A stretch of DNA of 30,894 nt. Source: Candidatus Pelagibacter sp. (GTDB taxonomy: Bacteria > Pseudomonadota > Alphaproteobacteria > Pelagibacterales > Pelagibacteraceae). This document shows, piece after piece, positions 15,904-24,440 of this stretch. The stretch lies in contig JAOIVP010000007.1 of assembly GCA_028224115.1 (NCBI GenBank), positions 1-30,894 on the forward strand, in the 5' to 3' direction. The translations under genes and the position numbers were made by a program. Below the pieces are notes generated by a model. That model saw only the letters and a list, made by a program, of their open reading frames with translations. It searched no databases and was not told where the DNA came from. The stretch's first letter is position 1; each line of letters starts with the position of its first letter.

Positions 15904-17280
15904 TCTTTTTGTTACTTCTTCTTTTTCAAGTGAAATAATTATGTCATATATGCCAGGTCCAAATTTTGAACCTGTTAAAGCTATTCTTAAAGGCTGACCA
16001 ACACCTTTAAAGTTTGTATCATTTGATTTAATTAGGTTATTTATTATTGGTTCTAATGTTTCTTTACTAAGCCTATCAACTTTATTAAATTGATTACTGA
16101 AAGCAGAAATGATTTTTTTTGCTTTATCATCAATTAGCTTAATATCGTCCTGATTAAAATTCACCTCATCCACGATAATATATTGACCATTATTAAATAT
16201 ATCTTCTAATGTTTTTGCTTTATTTTTTAAGAAAGTTAAAGATTTTTTGATTTTATCTTTTTTATCCAACTTAATTTCATTCTTATATAATTTACTGTAT
16301 TCGATTAGTTGATTAAATAAATCATTTTCATCAATATTTTTGATGTAATGTTCATTCATTGACAAAATTCTACTCATATCTAGCCTGGAAGGTGATTTTC
16401 CAATACCTTCTAAGTTAAAGTGCTTAATACTCTCATCTAGAGTAAATATTTCCTTATCCTCAAAAGACCAACCTAATCTCAGTAAATAATTTCTTAATGC
16501 ATCAGGCATTATACCAATTTTAGAGTAATCATCTAATGTTGATGCATTATCTCTCTTTGATAATTTTTTACCTTCTATAGTATGAATAAGTGGTATATGT
16601 GCAAACTTTGGTAAATCCCAGTTCATTGCCAAATAAATTTGCATTTGTTTGAAAGTATTAATCTTATGATCATCTCCTCTAATAATATGTGTCATGTTCA
16701 TTTGATGATCATCTACTGTGGCTGACAAATTATACGTTGGCGTGCCATCATTTCTTAAGATGATAAAATCTTCAATTGTATTATTATCAATTTCAACATC
16801 ACCTTGAACTAAATCGTTTAGTATTGTTGATCCTTCTATTTTACTTTTAAATCTTATTACTGGTTTTATATCTTTGGGAGCATCAGATTCTGGTATATCT
16901 CTCCATTTTCTATTATAGATGTAAGGAAGTTTTTTTTGTCTAGCTCTTTTTTTTTGTTCTTCAATTTCCTCTGTTGAGCAATAACATTTATATGCATTAC
17001 CATTTTTAAGTAATTCGTTTGCAACATTTATATGATCATTAATTTTAGCTGATTGAATATATTCTTCACCATCATGCTCAATGCCAAGCCATTTTAAAGA
17101 TTTAATAATTTGAACCTTATGTTCATCTTTAGACCTTTCTTTATCAGTATCTTCAATTCTAAGGTGAAATGTTCCTTTTTGGTTTTTAGAAAATAACCAA
17201 TTAAATAATGCTGTTCTTACACCACCAATATGAAGAGCACCAGTAGGCGAGGGTGCAAATCTAGTTGCTACTTTTGACAT
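15880..17280 (-). CDS. gltX: Glutamyl-tRNA synthetase
   Basis: This class I synthetase, 466 residues, charges tRNA with glutamate. 'FAPSPTGALHIGG' near residues 8-20 contains the HIGH-type motif. KLSKR at residues 239-243 is the KMSKS-type loop. 'FHLRIEDTDKERS' and 'TYNLSATVDDHQMNMTHIIRGDDH' complete the catalytic core, with an anticodon-binding helical domain behind. The zinc-site region keeps two Cys ('CYC') but has W and D where the second ligand pair would be, as in many alphaproteobacterial enzymes. Alphaproteobacteria often carry two gltX paralogues, one of which may also charge tRNA-Gln; which one this is cannot be settled here. It lies 22 bases after lexA. Confidence 0.95.
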   Translation of the reverse strand: MSKVATRFAPSPTGALHIGGVRTALFNWLFSKNQKGTFHLRIEDTDKERSKDEHKVQIIKSLKWLGIEHDGEEYIQSAKINDHINVANELLKNGNAYKCYCSTEEIEEQKKRARQKKLPYIYNRKWRDIPESDAPKDIKPVIRFKSKIEGSTILNDLVQGDVEIDNNTIEDFIILRNDGTPTYNLSATVDDHQMNMTHIIRGDDHKINTFKQMQIYLAMNWDLPKFAHIPLIHTIEGKKLSKRDNASTLDDYSKIGIMPDALRNYLLRLGWSFEDKEIFTLDESIKHFNLEGIGKSPSRLDMSRILSMNEHYIKNIDENDLFNQLIEYSKLYKNEIKLDKKDKIKKSLTFLKNKAKTLEDIFNNGQYIIVDEVNFNQDDIKLIDDKAKKIISAFSNQFNKVDRLSKETLEPIINNLIKSNDTNFKGVGQPLRIALTGSKFGPGIYDIIISLEKEEVTKRLTNKKFS

Positions 17281-17302
17281 CAGAGATATTTAGACTATTT
17301 TT

Positions 17303-17980
17303 TTAGAAGTTTCTATATAAAGATACTAATACTCCTTGAACCTTTACTCTATCTGGTCCAAAAATCTTAGTTTCATAGTTTCTATTAGCACTTTCAAGTG
17401 CAACCACTTTACCTTTTTTACGAATTCTTTTAAGCATAGCTTCATGCTCATCAATTAAAGCTACAACTATTTTTCCATTATCAGCAGTATCAGTTCTTCT
17501 TATAATTACAGTATCTCCTTCATTGATGCCCGCTTCTATCATAGAGTCCCCTTGAACTTTTAATCCAAAATAATCACCATTTTTTTCTAAATTACTTGGT
17601 AGAGGGATTCTTGAAACCTCATTTTGTATAGCTTCAACCGGCGTACCAGCAGCTATTTTACCAAGAACTGGAACTTCCATTTCATCAGAATTAATATTAA
17701 CCTCATCCAAACCACCTTTAATTACGCTTGGTGAAAAACTGTTATAAATATCATTTGCAGATGCCGTTTCTGGTAATTTAATTACTTCTAAAGCTCTTGC
17801 TTTGTGAGCTAATCTTTTAATAAAGCCTCTTTCTTCTAATGCACTAATTAATCTATGAATTCCTGATTTAGATTTTAAATTAAGTGACTGTTTCATTTCC
17901 TCATAAGAGGGAGAAACACCAGAGTTTCTCAACTTCTTGTTGATAAATAAAAGTAGGTTTTTTTGTTTTTTAGTAAGCAT
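17303..17980 (-). CDS. lexA: SOS-response repressor LexA
   Basis: LexA, 225 residues, represses DNA-damage genes and cleaves itself when RecA is activated. The N-terminal winged helix-turn-helix reads 'LTKKQKNLLLFINKKL' then 'GVSPSYEEMKQSLNLKSKSGIHRLISALEERGFI'. The self-cleavage bond is Ala111-Gly112 in 'KIAAGTPVEA'. The serine-lysine dyad is Ser146 ('GDSMIEAG') and Lys184 ('AMLKRI'). Length and alphaproteobacterial-type DNA-binding domain agree with the GTTC-N7-GTTC box found upstream, so autoregulation is expected. It lies 89 bases downstream of trpC and is followed by gltX. Confidence 0.95.
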   Translation of the reverse strand: MLTKKQKNLLLFINKKLRNSGVSPSYEEMKQSLNLKSKSGIHRLISALEERGFIKRLAHKARALEVIKLPETASANDIYNSFSPSVIKGGLDEVNINSDEMEVPVLGKIAAGTPVEAIQNEVSRIPLPSNLEKNGDYFGLKVQGDSMIEAGINEGDTVIIRRTDTADNGKIVVALIDEHEAMLKRIRKKGKVVALESANRNYETKIFGPDRVKVQGVLVSLYRNF

Positions 17981-17982
17981 AA

Positions 17983-17997
17983 GAACAAATATCGTAC
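17983..17997 (-). promoter_or_regulatory. Second, degenerate LexA box next to the lexA start
   Basis: On the minus strand this reads GTAC-N7-GTTC, one mismatch from the alphaproteobacterial SOS box GTTC-N7-GTTC. It begins three bases upstream of the lexA ATG and is 22 bases from the exact box at 18005-18019, about two helical turns. This would fit paired, same-face binding. It could be chance, since the half-sites are short. Confidence 0.5.
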
Positions 17998-18004
17998 AAA
18001 TAAT

Positions 18005-18019
18005 GTTCTATAAAAGTTC
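18005..18019 (+). promoter_or_regulatory. LexA operator (SOS box) upstream of lexA
   Basis: GTTC at 18005-18008 and GTTC at 18016-18019 are separated by exactly seven bases. This is an exact match to the direct-repeat LexA box known from alphaproteobacteria. It lies 25-39 bases before the lexA ATG, inside the 89-base trpC-lexA gap, where a promoter must be. The repeat reads on the plus strand while lexA is on the minus strand. The likely function is LexA autorepression. Confidence 0.8.
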
Positions 18020-18069
18020 TTATCAATTAACAATAGCTAAAAAATCAAGTAAAATAGGGGTTAATTTAA

Positions 18070-18861
18070 CTACAAAACAGAGAAAATAGAATTTTCTGAC
18101 AAATTTTTCAAAAGTGATTCACCAATTAAAAAAGTTTTAATAGAAGTTTTGCTCTTCAAATCTAAAAGTTCCTCTTTTGTTTTAATTCCACTTTCAGAAA
18201 TTAAAGGTCCCTGATGGTTTAAAAGCACATTATGAATATCGTAGGTTGTATTTATGTTAGTTCTAAGTGTTTTTAAATTTCTATTATTAATTCCAATTAA
18301 AGCATGTTTAAAATTTAAAGCTTTTTCTGCTTCTTCTATTGTATGTACCTCAACAATAACTGACATGTTAAATCTTAATGCCTCGTCATATAATTCATTA
18401 GCTAAATCATCTGATACACCTGCAAGAATAATTAAAATTGCATCAGCCCCATAACTTTTTGCTAGGGGTATTTGAAATTTATCTATAAAAAAATCTTTAC
18501 ACAAAATTGGTAAATTAAATTGTTGTTTAATTTTACTAATGTGAATTAAATTTCCTAAAAAAAAATCTTCTTCTGTAAGAACTGATAAACAAGTTACTTT
18601 ATTTTCGTTATAAATTTTTGCAATTTGTACTGGATTGTAATCATCTATAATTACACCTGCTGATGGACTTGCTTTTTTAATTTCAGCAATTATTGAAATT
18701 TTGTCTTGTATTATATTATTTTTAATTTTTTCTTTAAAATTAATATAAGAATTATTTTTTTCTATAATTTCATTTAAAGAGTCTAAGCTAGTAGATTTTT
18801 TTAAAAAATCTATTCTTTCGATCTTTTTTGTGATTATATTATTTAATATATTTTCAGACAT
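18070..18861 (-). CDS. trpC: Indole-3-glycerol phosphate synthase
   Basis: IGPS, 263 residues, is a TIM-barrel enzyme that converts CdRP to indole-3-glycerol phosphate in tryptophan synthesis. Visible signatures are 'SIIAEIKKASPSAG' (catalytic Lys and Glu), 'VLTEEDFFLG', 'PILCKDFFIDKFQI', 'IGINNRNLKTL' and 'ISESGI'. The ATG overlaps the end of trpD by 8 bases (ATGTCTGA). The 89-base gap behind it belongs to the lexA promoter, so trpC is probably the last gene of the trpEGDC unit. trpF, trpB and trpA are not in the window. Confidence 0.96.
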   Translation of the reverse strand: MSENILNNIITKKIERIDFLKKSTSLDSLNEIIEKNNSYINFKEKIKNNIIQDKISIIAEIKKASPSAGVIIDDYNPVQIAKIYNENKVTCLSVLTEEDFFLGNLIHISKIKQQFNLPILCKDFFIDKFQIPLAKSYGADAILIILAGVSDDLANELYDEALRFNMSVIVEVHTIEEAEKALNFKHALIGINNRNLKTLRTNINTTYDIHNVLLNHQGPLISESGIKTKEELLDLKSKTSIKTFLIGESLLKNLSENSIFSVL

Positions 18862-19846
18862 TTTGAATTTTTTCTAAATGAGAGTAGGGTTTGCCAGACA
18901 AGATAAATTCTCTTGAAAAATTATAAGCATCTAAAAAGTTTGTAAATTTTTCGCTTACTATTAGTCCAGCAGCCGCATTCAAACAAACAGCTTTTGAAAA
19001 ATCATTATCTTTACCTTTAAAAATTTCTATCATTTTATCAGCATTAAAATTAGCATCATCACCAATCAAATTATCAAATTTTTCCGCATTAACATTAAGA
19101 ACTTTTGGGTCAATTGTAATTTCAGATATTTTACCATCTTTTAATTGAATAACATTTGTATTTGCGTAAGGAGAAATTTCATCTAAACCATCTTCGCTAT
19201 TTACAATCCATGCAAATTTTATATTTAAATTTTTAAGTCCTTCTGCAAATACTTTTAGTAATTTTTTATCAAAAACCCCAACTACTTGTCTATCAACTAA
19301 AGCTGGATTACTTAATGGTCCAATCATATTAAAGATAGTTCTTTTACCAATTTTTTTTCTAACAGGACCAACAAACCTCATTGCACTATGATAATTAGGC
19401 GCAAACATAAAACCAAAATTATTATTATTAATCTCTTTTTCTATATCATTTGGCTCAAGATCTATTTTAATTTTAAGAGCTTCTAGAACGTCTCCGGAAC
19501 CACATTTTGATGACACAGCTTTATTGCCGTGTTTAGCTACTTTTGTACCCATACTAGCTAAAAGTAAAGCAGAAGCGGTGGATATATTTAGAGTATTCAT
19601 CCCATCACCACCTGTTCCACATGTATCAACACAATCAGTTACGTTAACTCTTTTTGATTTTTCTCTAAGGACATAAACTCCTCCAGCAATTTCATCAGAA
19701 ACTTCACCTTTTTCTGACAACAGTGTTAAGAAATTATAAATTTCTTCATCATTCGCCTTACCAGTCATTAATAATTCAAAAGCAGATTTACTTTCGTCAA
19801 AAGTTAAATCTTCTTTTTTTTTTAATTTTTCTAAAATTAGTTCCAT
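18854..19846 (-). CDS. trpD: Anthranilate phosphoribosyltransferase
   Basis: TrpD, 330 residues, joins anthranilate and PRPP to phosphoribosylanthranilate. The PRPP-binding 'DTCGTGGDGMNTLNIST' and 'KHGNKAVSSKCGSGDVLEAL' are intact. 'MFAPNYHSAMRFVGPVRK' and 'GRTIFNMIGPLSNPA'-like text (with K before R-T) follow. A stretch of ten A bases on the coding strand falls in codons about 8-11 (Leu-Lys-Lys-Lys). The gene begins three bases after trpG and overlaps trpC by 8 bases, so the four trp genes form one tight transcription unit. Confidence 0.96.
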   Translation of the reverse strand: MELILEKLKKKEDLTFDESKSAFELLMTGKANDEEIYNFLTLLSEKGEVSDEIAGGVYVLREKSKRVNVTDCVDTCGTGGDGMNTLNISTASALLLASMGTKVAKHGNKAVSSKCGSGDVLEALKIKIDLEPNDIEKEINNNNFGFMFAPNYHSAMRFVGPVRKKIGKRTIFNMIGPLSNPALVDRQVVGVFDKKLLKVFAEGLKNLNIKFAWIVNSEDGLDEISPYANTNVIQLKDGKISEITIDPKVLNVNAEKFDNLIGDDANFNADKMIEIFKGKDNDFSKAVCLNAAAGLIVSEKFTNFLDAYNFSREFILSGKPYSHLEKIQNV

Positions 19847-19849
19847 CGA

Positions 19850-20416
19850 TTAATAATTAATAAAGTTCTTTAATATTTTCATTCCCAATTTAGTTTTAAT
19901 ACTTTCTGGATGGAATTGTACACCATGAATATTGTATTTTTTGTGCTGAACACCCATAATCAATCCATCATCAGTTTCAGCAGTGATCTCTAAATTTTTA
20001 GATAAGGATTTTTTATCAATAATTAGACTATGATATCTTGTGGCTTCAAAACTTTTGGGAAGGTTTTTTAAAATTCCAATTTGCCTAGATTTAATTTTAC
20101 TTGTTTTTCCATGCATAAGTTTTTTAGCTTGAATAATTTTTGAACCAAAAACTTGACCTATGATTTGATGCCCCAGACACACACCAAGAAATGGAAGATC
20201 TTTATGTAAAGTTTTTAAAATTTTCAAACAATTTCCTGATTGATTTGGATTTCCAGGTCCAGGTGAAATTACAATTTTATTATATCTTTTTTTTATAATT
20301 TCTTTTGAAGTAATTTTATCATTTCTAACTACATCCACTTTTGCTCTTAATGATGAAAGATAATGATAAAGATTAAATGTAAAACTATCATAATTATCTA
20401 TTAATAATATTTTCAT
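19850..20416 (-). CDS. trpG: Anthranilate synthase glutamine amidotransferase component
   Basis: TrpG, 188 residues, is the glutaminase that feeds ammonia to TrpE. The triad is visible: Cys80 in 'GVCLGHQ', and His169 and Glu171 in 'FHPES'. 'LLIDNYDSFTFNLYHYL' at the start and 'SPGPGNP' at 52-58 are typical of the TrpG/PabA family. The adjacent trpE argues for TrpG, though one protein may also serve para-aminobenzoate synthesis in small genomes. In many rhizobia trpE and trpG are fused; here they are separate and share one base (TAATG). Confidence 0.95.
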   Translation of the reverse strand: MKILLIDNYDSFTFNLYHYLSSLRAKVDVVRNDKITSKEIIKKRYNKIVISPGPGNPNQSGNCLKILKTLHKDLPFLGVCLGHQIIGQVFGSKIIQAKKLMHGKTSKIKSRQIGILKNLPKSFEATRYHSLIIDKKSLSKNLEITAETDDGLIMGVQHKKYNIHGVQFHPESIKTKLGMKILKNFINY

Positions 20417-21876
20417 TATCTTAAAGCGTTAATTAAAGCTTTAGCCTTGTTAACGGTTTCCTCATATTCTTTAATTGGTTTACTATCAGCAACAATCCCA
20501 GCACCCGCTTGAACGTAAAATTTTTTATTTTTTGCGACTGCTGTTCTTAGTGCAATACAAGTGTCAAATTCTCCATTAGCTGAAAAATATCCAATACCTC
20601 CTGCGTATACTTTTCTTCTTGTTGTTTCTAATTCATCAATAATTTCCATAGCTCTTATTTTTGGAGCCCCAGATACTGTCCCAGCTGGAAAGCCCGATAA
20701 TAATGATTTAAATTTGGAAAATTTTTTATTATATTCTCCTATTACGTTAGAGACTATGTGCATAACATGAGAATATCTTTCAATAATAAAACTCTCTGTA
20801 ACTTTAACAGTATTAATTTTAGAAACTTTGCCCGCATCATTTCTACCTAAATCTAAAAGCATTAAATGTTCTGACAACTCTTTTTTATCTTTCAGTAAAT
20901 CTTTTTCGAAATAAAGATCCTCTTTTTTCGTTTTTCCTCTTGGTCTTGTACCGGCTATAGGTCTTACTGTTATTTTGTTATCTCTTAATCTTACTAGTAT
21001 TTCAGGACTAGCCCCAACTATTTGAAAATCATTAAAATTAAAGAAAAACATGAAAGGAGAAGGGTTTGTAACTCTTAATTTTTTATAAATCTCTAGAGGA
21101 CTTTTTGTAAGTTTTGCTTCAAACCTTTGGCTTAATACTACTTGAAAAATATCACCTAATTTAATGTATTTTTTTGCTTTATTAACCATATTAAGAAATT
21201 TATTTTTAGGTGTATTGGATTTAACCTTAATATTTTTAACAACATTGCTTTTTGATTTGTTTAAGTTTTTTAAAGTAGATTGAACTGTAAGTTTAAAAAG
21301 TTCAGATTTTATATCGTCAAACTTCTTTTGATAATTAATAATTTTTTCATCATTAAATATATTTATTATATAAAATATTTCCTTTTTTAAGTTATCATGA
21401 ATTACAAGAGTTCTAGGTCTTAGCAATCTAACGTCTGGTAAGTTAAGATCATTTTTACAATTATTAGGGATTTTTTCTATATATCTAATAGAGTCATATG
21501 AGAAATATCCTGAAATTAAAGAACAAATTTTTGGTAATTCTTTAGGAGTTTCAAATTTAAACTCTTCAATTATTTTTTCTATTAATTTTTCAGGTTTATC
21601 TCTTAATTTAATTTTTTTTTTGTTTTTAATTAGATAAGAGTTTTTGTTATTAAATTCCCAGATTTTATCAGGATTTTTACCAAAAATAGTATACCTGCCT
21701 TTTATCTTACCTTTTTCAACAGATTCAAAAATAAAGCTATTCTTTTCAATTAAAAAATTATCAATTAAATTTATTACCTCATCATCATTTTTGACTTTTT
21801 TAGAAGTATAGATAATTTGATTTTTTTTGCTTCTATGTCGAAACTTAAAATCCTTGAAGTTTCGATTGATTATCAT
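20416..21876 (-). CDS. trpE: Anthranilate synthase component I
   Basis: TrpE, 486 residues, makes anthranilate from chorismate using ammonia from TrpG. The chorismate-binding half contains 'GDIFQVVLSQRFEA', 'RPIAGTRPRGKT', 'LDLGRNDAGKVSKI', 'SHVMHIVSNV', 'FPAGTVSGAPKIRAMEIIDELE' and 'YAGGIGYFSANGEFDTCIALRT'. The N-terminal half carries 'SFIFESVE', the place where tryptophan feedback usually acts through an L-[LE]-E-S motif. The ATG overlaps the stop of the upstream chaperone gene by 4 bases, so no trp leader peptide or attenuator is possible directly upstream. Regulation by attenuation at this point is therefore unlikely. Confidence 0.95.
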   Translation of the reverse strand: MIINRNFKDFKFRHRSKKNQIIYTSKKVKNDDEVINLIDNFLIEKNSFIFESVEKGKIKGRYTIFGKNPDKIWEFNNKNSYLIKNKKKIKLRDKPEKLIEKIIEEFKFETPKELPKICSLISGYFSYDSIRYIEKIPNNCKNDLNLPDVRLLRPRTLVIHDNLKKEIFYIINIFNDEKIINYQKKFDDIKSELFKLTVQSTLKNLNKSKSNVVKNIKVKSNTPKNKFLNMVNKAKKYIKLGDIFQVVLSQRFEAKLTKSPLEIYKKLRVTNPSPFMFFFNFNDFQIVGASPEILVRLRDNKITVRPIAGTRPRGKTKKEDLYFEKDLLKDKKELSEHLMLLDLGRNDAGKVSKINTVKVTESFIIERYSHVMHIVSNVIGEYNKKFSKFKSLLSGFPAGTVSGAPKIRAMEIIDELETTRRKVYAGGIGYFSANGEFDTCIALRTAVAKNKKFYVQAGAGIVADSKPIKEYEETVNKAKALINALR

Positions 21877-23294
21877 TTGAAATAATTTTTAACTCTATCA
21901 ATAGTTTTTTGATTTAATTGTACTTGATATTTAGTGTTAAGTAATTGATCGTAAGATTGAAGAATAGCTTTTCTGGTATTAGTATTTTGGTCATTCACAA
22001 AATTTAAATAATTTTCATCTGTTTCACTAAATATATTTTTTTTACTACTTACTAATTTAACCAGATAAATCTTATTTTCTTTATCATTAACTAATGTGAA
22101 AGAATTGTTTGGTAGCGAATAAAGCATTTTAACTGAATTTGCCTCAAATGTTACGTCATCATTTATAGAATTAATAGTTAGATATTCCTTACTAAAACTA
22201 GCCATTTCTCTAAATTTATTATCATCAAATTTTTTGTTTTGTATTTCTTCTAATACACTTCTATTAATATCAAATTTTCCTTTTTGATAAACTAATTCTT
22301 GAATTTCATCTTTAGTATTTTGATCATTTAGATCTGGACCTCGGTCATATTTGTTAGTTATAGAATATAATAAAAAATTATCTCCATTTTCGATTAAATC
22401 AATTGAAGATGATCTTTTTGAATAGATCATATCTTCATTTATTTTTTTTGTTGAGCTTGGTGTAAATTCCTTAACCTCTATAATATTTGCTTTTATATTT
22501 TTAATAATAGATTGAAAATCATTACCATTTGATATTCTATTTTCAATCTTATCTATTTCATCAAAAAAATCTTGATTGAATTCCTCTAACCCAATTAAAA
22601 TTTTAGGGTTTAAAACAACATATTTAAAATCAATATATTCTCTTTTTAATTGATCTTTATTTTCATCTAAAAATTTATTAACTTCAGTTTCAGTATAGCT
22701 TTCTTTTTCTTTATAAAAATTTTCCATCGCAAAATATTCAAGATCTATCGATTTATTTTCTTCTTCAAATTTCTTTTTAGTTAGAAAATCAGGAGTTATT
22801 GTACCAGCACCAATAAAATCAAATAGATGTTTTTGTAGTTCACGGTTTTTCAGTTGTAATTCAAACATGGGTGCTGACATATTGTTTGATAGTAAAAATT
22901 TTTCATATTTAGTTCTTTGAAAAACATTGTTTTCATCTTGAAAATTTTTATTTTCTTTTATTTTTTTTAAAACTGTTAATTGAGTAATCGAAAGATCAAA
23001 ATCTTCCACTTCTAAGTCAATCAAAGTTGTAGAGATTAGTCCTGATAGAAGCTCTTCAATTATATTATTATCTAAATTTTCTCTAATAGCTTGCTGTGAA
23101 ATTCCACTTTCATTAAGATAGTTCATGAAATCTTGAGTAGTTACATTCGTCTTATTAATTTTGGCAATATTGTTTTGGTTGTTAGTACTAAAACCACCCC
23201 CAAAACCACCAAATCCAAATGCGATTATAATGACTGCAATTAAGATTAAGCCACCTAATTTTTTTCCACCAAATTTTTTCAAAGTTTCTATCAT
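21873..23294 (-). CDS. PpiD/SurA-like membrane-anchored periplasmic folding factor
   Basis: This 473-residue protein has one N-terminal transmembrane segment (about residues 13-30) after a short basic stretch, then a Gly-rich linker ('GFGGFGGGFS'). A SurA_N-like chaperone domain follows ('AKINKTNVTTQDFMNYLNE' and 'LISTTLIDLEVEDFDLSI'). This is the layout of PpiD, which assists outer-membrane and periplasmic proteins leaving the Sec channel. E. coli PpiD is about 620 residues; this one is roughly 150 shorter, and I cannot find the parvulin motifs in its second half, so isomerase activity is doubtful. Its position divergent from tpiA and upstream of trp genes matches the alphaproteobacterial ppiD locus. 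It ends with an ATGA overlap into trpE. Confidence 0.75.
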   Translation of the reverse strand: MIETLKKFGGKKLGGLILIAVIIIAFGFGGFGGGFSTNNQNNIAKINKTNVTTQDFMNYLNESGISQQAIRENLDNNIIEELLSGLISTTLIDLEVEDFDLSITQLTVLKKIKENKNFQDENNVFQRTKYEKFLLSNNMSAPMFELQLKNRELQKHLFDFIGAGTITPDFLTKKKFEEENKSIDLEYFAMENFYKEKESYTETEVNKFLDENKDQLKREYIDFKYVVLNPKILIGLEEFNQDFFDEIDKIENRISNGNDFQSIIKNIKANIIEVKEFTPSSTKKINEDMIYSKRSSSIDLIENGDNFLLYSITNKYDRGPDLNDQNTKDEIQELVYQKGKFDINRSVLEEIQNKKFDDNKFREMASFSKEYLTINSINDDVTFEANSVKMLYSLPNNSFTLVNDKENKIYLVKLVSSKKNIFSETDENYLNFVNDQNTNTRKAILQSYDQLLNTKYQVQLNQKTIDRVKNYFK

Positions 23295-23349
23295 TAGCTA
23301 TTAATTTATTGATCTGTAAAAAACAAATCTATAGATTAAATTTACAATT
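23295..23349. promoter_or_regulatory. Divergent intergenic region between the PpiD-like gene and tpiA
   Basis: These 55 bases separate two divergent units and must hold promoters for both. On the plus strand TTGATC (23309-23314) and TAGATT (23332-23337) are 17 bases apart, which would start the tpiA message only about 6 bases before its ATG. No convincing pair stands out on the minus strand, and no Shine-Dalgarno precedes either gene. Confidence 0.3.
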
Positions 23350-24090
23350 ATGACAAATAAATATGTGTATTTTATAGCTAATTGGAAAATGTTTGGTGAT
23401 TTAAGATCATTAAATTCACTTGATAGTGTTATAAAATTTTCAAAAAATAATAAAAATACTAATTTTAGAATTATTTATTGTCCACCAAATACTCTTATAC
23501 GCCCACTATCAAAAAGGTTTAAAAAAACAAATCTAGAGGTTGGAGCGCAAAATTGTCATGAGAGTGAAAACTATGGAGCTTTCACAGGTCACGTAAATTC
23601 AAAAATGTTAAAAAATGTTGGGGCAAAATATGTTATTTTAGGACATTCAGAAAACAGAAAATCTGGTGAAACTGACAAGTTGATCAATTTAAAAATTAAA
23701 AGTGCAATCAAATCAAAATTAAAAGTTATTTTCTGTATTGGTGAAACGCTTAATGAAAAAAGAAAAAAAAGAACCAAACAAGTTTTGACAAAACAAATTT
23801 ATAATGGACTGAAATCTGTAAAAGATAGATCAAATATTATTTTAGCTTATGAACCTGTTTGGTCTATAGGTACAGGCCTAATCCCAAAACCAAATGATTT
23901 ATTAAATTCTGTTTCTTTTATAAAAAGTAAATTTAATAAAAAAACTCCAAAAGTTTTATATGGTGGCTCTGTTAATGATAAAAACATTACTCAATTAAAA
24001 GATATTAAGAATATAGACGGTTTTTTGATTGGTGGAGCCTCACAAAGTTCAAAAAAATTTATTGATATAATCAAAAAAACCTTTAATTAA
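23350..24090 (+). CDS. tpiA: Triosephosphate isomerase
   Basis: TpiA, 246 residues, interconverts dihydroxyacetone phosphate and glyceraldehyde 3-phosphate. Active-site residues are all present: Asn11 and Lys13 in 'ANWKMFG', His99 in 'ILGHSENRK', and Glu168 in 'AYEPVWSIGTG'. 'YGGSV' and 'GFLIGGASQ' form the phosphate-binding end. The ATG at 23350 places the catalytic Lys at the normal position. It is the first gene of the tpiA-secG-pyrG-kdsA-eno run, and secG follows after six bases. Confidence 0.97.
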   Translation: MTNKYVYFIANWKMFGDLRSLNSLDSVIKFSKNNKNTNFRIIYCPPNTLIRPLSKRFKKTNLEVGAQNCHESENYGAFTGHVNSKMLKNVGAKYVILGHSENRKSGETDKLINLKIKSAIKSKLKVIFCIGETLNEKRKKRTKQVLTKQIYNGLKSVKDRSNIILAYEPVWSIGTGLIPKPNDLLNSVSFIKSKFNKKTPKVLYGGSVNDKNITQLKDIKNIDGFLIGGASQSSKKFIDIIKKTFN

Positions 24091-24096
24091 CCCTTC

Positions 24097-24396
24097 ATGG
24101 AAAACATACTGTTAGTCATTAACATCATCCTAGCTTTAATTTTAGTATCTTTGATACTTTTGCAAAAATCTGAGGGTGGAGCTTTAGGCATAGGGGTTTC
24201 TCAAGAAAACTTTATGCTATCAAGATCTGCCGGTGGATTTATGACTAAAGCAACAGCAATAGTTGCTACACTTTTTATAGTTTGTAGTTTAGCGCTAACT
24301 ATTATTTCAAGAGCTGAGTTAACGCCAACAAGTTCAGTTTTAGATACAGTCGAAGAAAAAACTGAGGATACACCATCAATTCCTGAAAATAATTAA
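24097..24396 (+). CDS. secG: Preprotein translocase subunit SecG
   Basis: SecG, 99 residues, is the small auxiliary subunit of the SecYEG channel. Two transmembrane helices are visible (about residues 3-22 and 52-70). Between them is the conserved cytoplasmic loop 'LLQKSEGGALGIG' and 'SRSAGGFMTKATAI'. The C-terminus is a short acidic, proline-containing tail. The tpiA-secG-pyrG order is a well-known alphaproteobacterial arrangement and supports the call. No Shine-Dalgarno is apparent. Confidence 0.95.
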   Translation: MENILLVINIILALILVSLILLQKSEGGALGIGVSQENFMLSRSAGGFMTKATAIVATLFIVCSLALTIISRAELTPTSSVLDTVEEKTEDTPSIPENN

Positions 24397-24403
24397 TTAA
24401 TAC

Positions 24404-24432
24404 TTTTCAATTTAATTTTTATTCGCTATAAG
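24404..24432 (+). promoter_or_regulatory. Candidate promoter immediately before pyrG
   Basis: TTTTCA (24404-24409) and TATAAG (24427-24432) are 17 bases apart in the 44-base secG-pyrG gap. Transcription would begin around 24439-24440, one or two bases before the pyrG ATG at 24441, giving a leaderless or nearly leaderless message. No Shine-Dalgarno lies before the ATG, which fits. The -35 match is weak, so this remains tentative. Confidence 0.35.
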
Positions 24433-24440
24433 ATAGTTCC

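Noticed and set aside
16900..17000. Half-lost zinc site in GltX as an anomaly
   Set aside because: Replacement of the second ligand pair by W/D-type residues is common in alphaproteobacterial enzymes, so it is not unusual.
20416..21900. Trp attenuator or leader peptide before trpE
   Set aside because: trpE starts within the stop codon of the preceding gene, leaving no leader; no Trp-codon cluster is present there.
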